Shown here piece by piece: positions 6,701 to 9,427 of a DNA stretch of 9,427 bases. This stretch comes from Bacteroidales bacterium UBA1800 (GTDB lineage: Bacteria; Bacteroidota; Bacteroidia; Bacteroidales; VadinHA17). Location of the stretch: positions 34,407 to 43,833 of the forward strand of contig DCFQ01000048.1 of the NCBI GenBank assembly GCA_002319915.1. The letters run 5' to 3'. Every line of letters starts with the position of its first letter. The stretch's first letter is position 1. The notes beneath the pieces were generated by a model. That model did not search any database. It worked only from the letters and a program-made list of their open reading frames with translations, and had not been told where the DNA came from. The position numbers and the translations under genes are program-made.

Positions 6701-6873
6701 CCATCGGAGTGCTCCCAATGATCCTGTCCGGATCACCCCTGTGGAGCCCTCTTGCAAGTGTGATCGCCTTCGGCGTTATCTGGTCGATGCTCATTTCCAC
6801 CCTCTCGATACCGGTGCTTTACACCGTTACCATAAAACCCTCTGATAAAAAGGATATATCTCTAAACAGCTAA
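3793..6873 (+). CDS. RND efflux pump, inner-membrane permease (AcrB-like, drug/amphiphile type)
   Basis: This is the proton-driven pump of the tripartite system, exporting drugs, detergents or other amphiphiles. Its 1026 residues match the family length. Twelve membrane segments are visible: TM1 at about 11-31, TM2-TM6 at about 339-487, TM7 at about 528-548 and TM8-TM12 at about 858-1013. Two large periplasmic loops lie between TM1 and TM2 and between TM7 and TM8. TM4 carries GIVVDDAIIIADN with D402 and D403, the proton-relay pair equivalent to AcrB D407/D408. This VDDA form, rather than the DFG..VDGA type of metal pumps, argues for organic substrates. In TM10 the motif GIEVRNAIILID has R928 where AcrB has Lys940, a charge-conserving change. 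N-terminal PRREDP and C-terminal RPIFLTAM are family motifs. No frameshift is apparent. It starts 6 nt after the adaptor without a Shine-Dalgarno sequence, suggesting coupled translation. Substrate is unknown. Confidence 0.95.
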   Translation: MNLVKASLKHRQVTFSILLLMFASGVWSLLNMPRREDPKIVIPGGLVVAYFPGANAIQVEEQVTRKLEEFIFQFEEVNKDKTYSVTSDGRVELHIWLQDKVRKPDIFWNKLRHQLMVIKALDLPPGVQGPFVNSDFGDTESMIIAIGDSSGNFTLMKEYALKLEDQLRQIPAVSKLKLTGEQKEQITVAFNSASLSKYDLNLQQVLRILQTQNIISASGEIKAQTLALPLHVSGAYTDLNDIREQIVGSSKSGAVIRLGEIASVTKGYAEPASRITVNGENAILLSIQMHEGRNIVKIGGEIDRKLAEFEKRVPGNMKVTTLVNQPQVVKTNVSEFLREFLLSIVAVILVVFLLLPLRIAAVAAAAIPMTVSITFALLHVFGLELNQVTLASMISVLGIVVDDAIIIADNYVELLDRGNDKWTAAWRSATDLVVPVLTATITIIASFLPLVILTGTVGEFIRGLPITVTIALTSSFIVAMVLTPLLCNIFIRTGLHTRNPETGNRRPSFLSLLQNAYNKSIDWCLRHKSLTITASFATVLLAGLLFRFGIREKFFPEAERNQFTVELWMPTGTRLEKTEEAILRIENSIKHDSRVISYATFTGTSAPRFYYNYSPQMPESHFAQMLINTSDPKATKTLSDELREKVNTLVPEGTGFVRLMMQGQPMNAKVEVRIAGEDINKLKEIGSEVSGILRSTPGSYMIRNDFREDSYGIRIRPKAEAARLGFTTLSISQMVYTSFSGYSPSSYYEEDNPVGIVLRLADKERHETSDLRDLYLQSPVTGASVPLRQIADLVPEWQPGRIIHRNGMRTLTVQSETGRGTLASELLKAVSPEVERLPLPQGYRIFFGGEYANQHETFGYMVIALILSLIIIFIVLLFQFRDLKETGLVMLTIPLSLFGAIVGLVITGNDFGFTAFCGLISLSGIEVRNAIILIDHTNELIKKGMDIPTAASEAGKRRLRPIFLTAMAAAIGVLPMILSGSPLWSPLASVIAFGVIWSMLISTLSIPVLYTVTIKPSDKKDISLNS

Positions 6874-6884
6874 CCCCATTCAAA

Positions 6885-8234
6885 GTGACATTACGTAAAT
6901 TTCTTTCAGCAGCAATAATAATTCTCCTGGCATCCGGCACGCGGCTTCCGGCACAAACTGTTTCCCTTTCCCTCGGGAATGCTGTTGATATGGCCCTGCA
7001 GAATAATCACCTCCTGAATGTAAGACGGTACCAGGTAGAAGAGAAAAAGCAAAAAGTAAATGAAGACAGGGCCAAATTCCTGCCAATTGTGATCCTGGGA
7101 GCTTCTTACCAGTACAACTCCAGCCTTCCGGGCCTTACCCTGACAAGGGGCCAGTTCGGCGAACTTCCGCTGGGGACCCTGAAGATCCCCCTGCCGGCAA
7201 CCGATGAGTTTATAAGTATGGGTAACCATGATATATACAATGCAGGTGCAACGCTTTATCAGCCCGTTTCCCAGCTGGGAAAGATAAATGCGGGCATAAA
7301 AGTCTCCACGATGGACTTGCAGATATCCAAAATTGAAGAGACAAAAGCAGGACGCCAGATCAGGCAGGCGGTTGAAAAATTATTCTACGGGCTTCTTATA
7401 ACTCAAAAACAGATTGAAGAAGCAGATATCAAAACGACCCTTTCCAGGGCAAAATTGAATGACGCCGAGAGTGCCCTGGCAGCTGGGAAGACTGTCGAGG
7501 CAAGCAGGTACGGCCTTGCTGCCGCGGTTGCGGATGAGGAACAGAACCTCCTGAGGCTGAAAATACAGTACGACGATTATTCTGCTGACCTGAAGCAGCT
7601 TACGGGACTCGATCCTGATCAGGAAATATCACCTGAGCCATTGACAGAGGATGAAGAAATCGCTCCTGCAGCCCCGGCGGATACCTCGTTGAGTCTTGCT
7701 GCCGGCAGGAACAGTGATTTGAAGATCGCTTTCCTGACAACTCAAAAAGCCGGTTACTCAATCAGGGCCAGCAAATTCAGTTACCTTCCTGACATCGGGA
7801 TTATGGGCGGATATGCATACCAGAAAGGAACCATAATCTACCCGAAAAACAATGCCTTTATCGGAGCTTCACTAAAGTGGAACCTTCAGGATATGCTGTT
7901 TAACCGCACAATACAGCTCCAAAGGAGCTTCGCCAAAAAACAGGCCGATGAAAGCCTTGCCAATACCAGGGAGCAGGTGTCGAGGGATATAATGAAAGCC
8001 TTGCGGAAACTAAGACAATCAGAAGAGCTGATAAATGTGGCATCAAAAGCGGTGAGCTACAGGAAGGAAGATTTCCGGATCCAGACCGACAGGCACAATT
8101 CGGGGTTGAGCCTGGAGGCTGACCTCCTGGGTGCAAAGGCAGCGCTGGCAAAAGCGGAAGCCGATTACCTTTCTGCCCGCATGAACTACAGGATTGCCCG
8201 CTCAGATCTGGAGATCCTGACCGGCAATTACTAA
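6885..8234 (+). CDS. TolC-family outer-membrane efflux channel
   Basis: This is the outer-membrane channel of the pump encoded upstream. The 449-residue product has a signal peptide (residues about 1-24, ending RLPAQ) followed by SLSLGNAVDMALQNNHLL, the usual TolC-family start. Two structural repeats are visible, each with a beta-strand pair between long charged helices: first with strands around 77-130 and helices around 135-245, then strands around 300-345 and helices 355-445 ending DLEILTGNY. Helical stretches rich in Q, K, E and A fit the periplasmic coiled-coil tunnel. The start is a GTG at 6885: the next Met codon falls after the signal peptide, so GTG is needed to keep export. It lies 11 nt after the pump gene and completes the operon. 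Its TAA stop overlaps the stop of the convergent downstream gene. Confidence 0.93.
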   Translation: MTLRKFLSAAIIILLASGTRLPAQTVSLSLGNAVDMALQNNHLLNVRRYQVEEKKQKVNEDRAKFLPIVILGASYQYNSSLPGLTLTRGQFGELPLGTLKIPLPATDEFISMGNHDIYNAGATLYQPVSQLGKINAGIKVSTMDLQISKIEETKAGRQIRQAVEKLFYGLLITQKQIEEADIKTTLSRAKLNDAESALAAGKTVEASRYGLAAAVADEEQNLLRLKIQYDDYSADLKQLTGLDPDQEISPEPLTEDEEIAPAAPADTSLSLAAGRNSDLKIAFLTTQKAGYSIRASKFSYLPDIGIMGGYAYQKGTIIYPKNNAFIGASLKWNLQDMLFNRTIQLQRSFAKKQADESLANTREQVSRDIMKALRKLRQSEELINVASKAVSYRKEDFRIQTDRHNSGLSLEADLLGAKAALAKAEADYLSARMNYRIARSDLEILTGNY

Positions 8235-8920
8235 TATTTTATCCCCTGGTCGTTCAGATATTTCACATACTGGGAAAGGCGGGGAGCTCCCGATGAAAGG
8301 AGTTTCCTGTACCAAGCCTTTGTTGCCGGTTCGTCGCCCGACTCCCTCGAAAGAGTAATTATATTGAGATAAAGCATTCCCTCGGATCCCAGATTCTCCT
8401 TATCGGTTTTATCAAGGATAGCCTTGAAATATTTTATCGCATCGGCAGGCTTTGCTTTTGACGAGGCGGAATAAGCGTTGTCGATCTCACGATTGAGAGT
8501 GCTGTCGAGGGTGATGCCGCTGACGGAAAAACAGTTGTTGCTGCAATCCTCGATGAGATCGATCCATTTCGTTCCCGGTCTGAGCGGCGGAAACTCGAGC
8601 ATGAAATCCAGCTTCTCCCCTATCGTTTTGAACTCGTAAACATCGGGGCATGCCGGAATGCCGAGGGATGAAGTCATCCGGCTCCTCTTCCCGTCAGGAT
8701 AGATGATGTATATGTTCCTGTCGGCACAGAACTTCCCTCCTGCTATCCGGTTCTCAATGGTCATGTAAAAGACCGTTTTCTGATCATCGGTCACGATCCG
8801 GCTGACTGAGAGGGTTTCGTGGCTCTTCAGCCCGTAGTTGGGCTGGAGGACGGCCTGGGCCAAAGATTCATGACCAATTAATATGAGGATTACCGAGCAG
8901 GCTGCTATTTTCCTAATCAT
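8231..8920 (-). CDS. Exported protein of unknown function, Bacteroidota type
   Basis: I chose the ATG at 8918-8920 because it gives a clean signal peptide (MIRKIAACSVILILIGHESLAQ) and has A/T-rich upstream bases. An in-frame ATG at 8980 would add 20 residues and has GGAG six bases before it, so it cannot be excluded. From the chosen start the protein has 229 residues. After the signal there is a beta-rich domain (about 45-140) with VFYMTIENR, YIIYPDGK, LDFMLEFPPL and GTKWIDLIE. From memory, the last two resemble a motif recurring in exported Bacteroidota proteins, with no known activity. The mature part has four cysteines (65, 91, 126, 130) that could form disulfides. The C-terminal part (about 144-225) looks alpha-helical, possibly TPR-like. 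No catalytic motif was recognised. It converges on the efflux operon and is divergent from the phoU-like gene. Confidence 0.8.
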   Translation of the reverse strand: MIRKIAACSVILILIGHESLAQAVLQPNYGLKSHETLSVSRIVTDDQKTVFYMTIENRIAGGKFCADRNIYIIYPDGKRSRMTSSLGIPACPDVYEFKTIGEKLDFMLEFPPLRPGTKWIDLIEDCSNNCFSVSGITLDSTLNREIDNAYSASSKAKPADAIKYFKAILDKTDKENLGSEGMLYLNIITLSRESGDEPATKAWYRKLLSSGAPRLSQYVKYLNDQGIKY

Positions 8921-9071
8921 CCCTCTAATTTTTTTATTTCGCAAGGTATGAAAAATGTTGCAGTTAAGCTCCAAATCCATTTACCGCTCCGTCCTTTCTG
9001 TGAAAGTTCTTCTTAACCAAACTGTAACAATTAAGTAATACAAATCACAGTGAATGAAAATTCAGAGTAAT

Positions 9072-9079
9072 TATCTTTG
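9072..9079 (+). promoter_or_regulatory. -7 element upstream of the phoU-like gene
   Basis: TATCTTTG matches the Bacteroidota -7 consensus TAnnTTTG exactly. The expected -33 position about 19 nt upstream reads AGTG, a poor match to TTTG. Transcription would start near 9086, about 34 nt before the ATG. The poor -33 element may mean dependence on an activator, or simply a weak promoter. Confidence 0.5.
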
Positions 9080-9110
9080 CAACAATTCTTTATATTGTCA
9101 GGTTAATAAC

Positions 9111-9117
9111 AGGAAAG
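9111..9117 (+). promoter_or_regulatory. Ribosome binding site of the phoU-like gene
   Basis: AGGAAAG lies just before the ATG at 9120, with the AGGA core five bases from it. It supports this start; the operon genes in this window have no such site. Confidence 0.5.
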
Positions 9118-9119
9118 CT

Positions 9120-9427
9120 ATGAAGACCAGGAGGGAAGAAGTTATCGAGGATATCATTGCCAGCTTCGGTGAGATGGCAGGGCTCGTTCTTCAGCAACTC
9201 ACACATCTCGAGAAGTTTATGACAGGCTGTGATGAGAAGGAAGCGGCTGATCTTCTTGATGTGATCAGGGAAAATGAGAAAAAAATCGACAAGTTTGAAG
9301 TGACCATTAGTGACAAATTCATAAATTCGATAGTATTGTACCAGCCTGTGGCATCCGATATCAGAAAGCTGGTTTCGGTTTACAGGATAACCATAAACCT
9401 GGAGAGGATCGGTGACCAGGTACTAAA
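9120..9427 (+). CDS. PhoU-family phosphate signalling protein, N-terminal part (cut by window edge)
   Basis: PhoU proteins are cytoplasmic helical-bundle proteins that link phosphate transport to the PhoR-type sensor and hold the phosphate response off when phosphate is plentiful. The 102 visible codons read MKTRREEVIEDIIASFGEM and so on, all predicted helical. They contain the conserved PhoU block: ENEKKIDKFEVTI, then LYQPVASDIRKLV, then ITINLERIGDQ. The QPVA.D.R and LERIGD signatures are characteristic and support the family call. The frame is open to the right edge, so the second half of the protein is not visible. A PhoU domain can also be the tail of a Na/phosphate symporter, but here it begins at the start codon, so a stand-alone PhoU or a protein starting with this domain is expected. 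It is divergent from the exported-protein gene and no pst gene is seen in the window. Confidence 0.85.
   Translation, partial: MKTRREEVIEDIIASFGEMAGLVLQQLTHLEKFMTGCDEKEAADLLDVIRENEKKIDKFEVTISDKFINSIVLYQPVASDIRKLVSVYRITINLERIGDQVL

Noticed and set aside
9012..9020. TTAACCAAA shared in reverse with TTTGGTTAA near the porin promoter
   Set aside because: Only nine bases match and the surrounding sequence differs, so a common regulator is not supported.

Overview
The window looks like chromosomal DNA from a member of the Bacteroidota, probably an environmental or anaerobic Bacteroidales-type lineage. Three things point there. First, promoter elements match the Bacteroidota form (TTTG, about 19-20 nt, TAnnTTTG). 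Second, most genes lack a Shine-Dalgarno sequence. Third, the gene content fits: an OmpP1/FadL porin, a GxxExxY protein, an adaptor-pump-TolC efflux operon, and an exported protein with the 'FPPL..GT..IDLIE' motif that recurs in this phylum. The genes have balanced base composition, while the 1876-2751 region is clearly AT-richer. No rRNA, tRNA or CRISPR array was seen.

Layout. 1-234 is a leader region with a near-perfect promoter and a small inverted repeat near the predicted transcription start. 235-1875 encodes an OmpP1/FadL-type outer-membrane transporter, followed by a strong intrinsic terminator. Just after the terminator, 1956-2051 is a decayed second copy of the last ~31 codons of that gene, with its own stop. 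2110-2673 is an AT-rich cassette: a GxxExxY protein gene on the minus strand (2179-2556) between two inward-facing imperfect inverted repeats starting TTTTAACCAC. It looks like a small inserted element. 2752-8234 is a tight three-gene plus-strand operon (gaps of 6 and 11 nt) encoding a complete tripartite RND efflux system: periplasmic adaptor, inner-membrane pump and TolC-like outer-membrane channel. Its last stop codon overlaps the stop codon of a convergent minus-strand gene (8231-8920) for a secreted, cysteine-containing protein of unknown function. After a divergent intergenic region with a TATCTTTG promoter element, a phoU-like gene starts at 9120 and runs off the right edge.

How the parts work together. 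Adaptor, pump and channel should form one envelope-spanning pump; no regulator is encoded next to it here. The FadL-like porin would take up hydrophobic compounds through the outer membrane and is separately transcribed. The PhoU-like protein belongs to phosphate signalling and is probably unrelated to the pump. The parts that ordinary gene calling would miss are the porin-tail remnant and the inverted-repeat-bounded GxxExxY cassette, both in the space between the porin gene and the efflux operon. I found no clear evidence of a wholly new multi-gene system.
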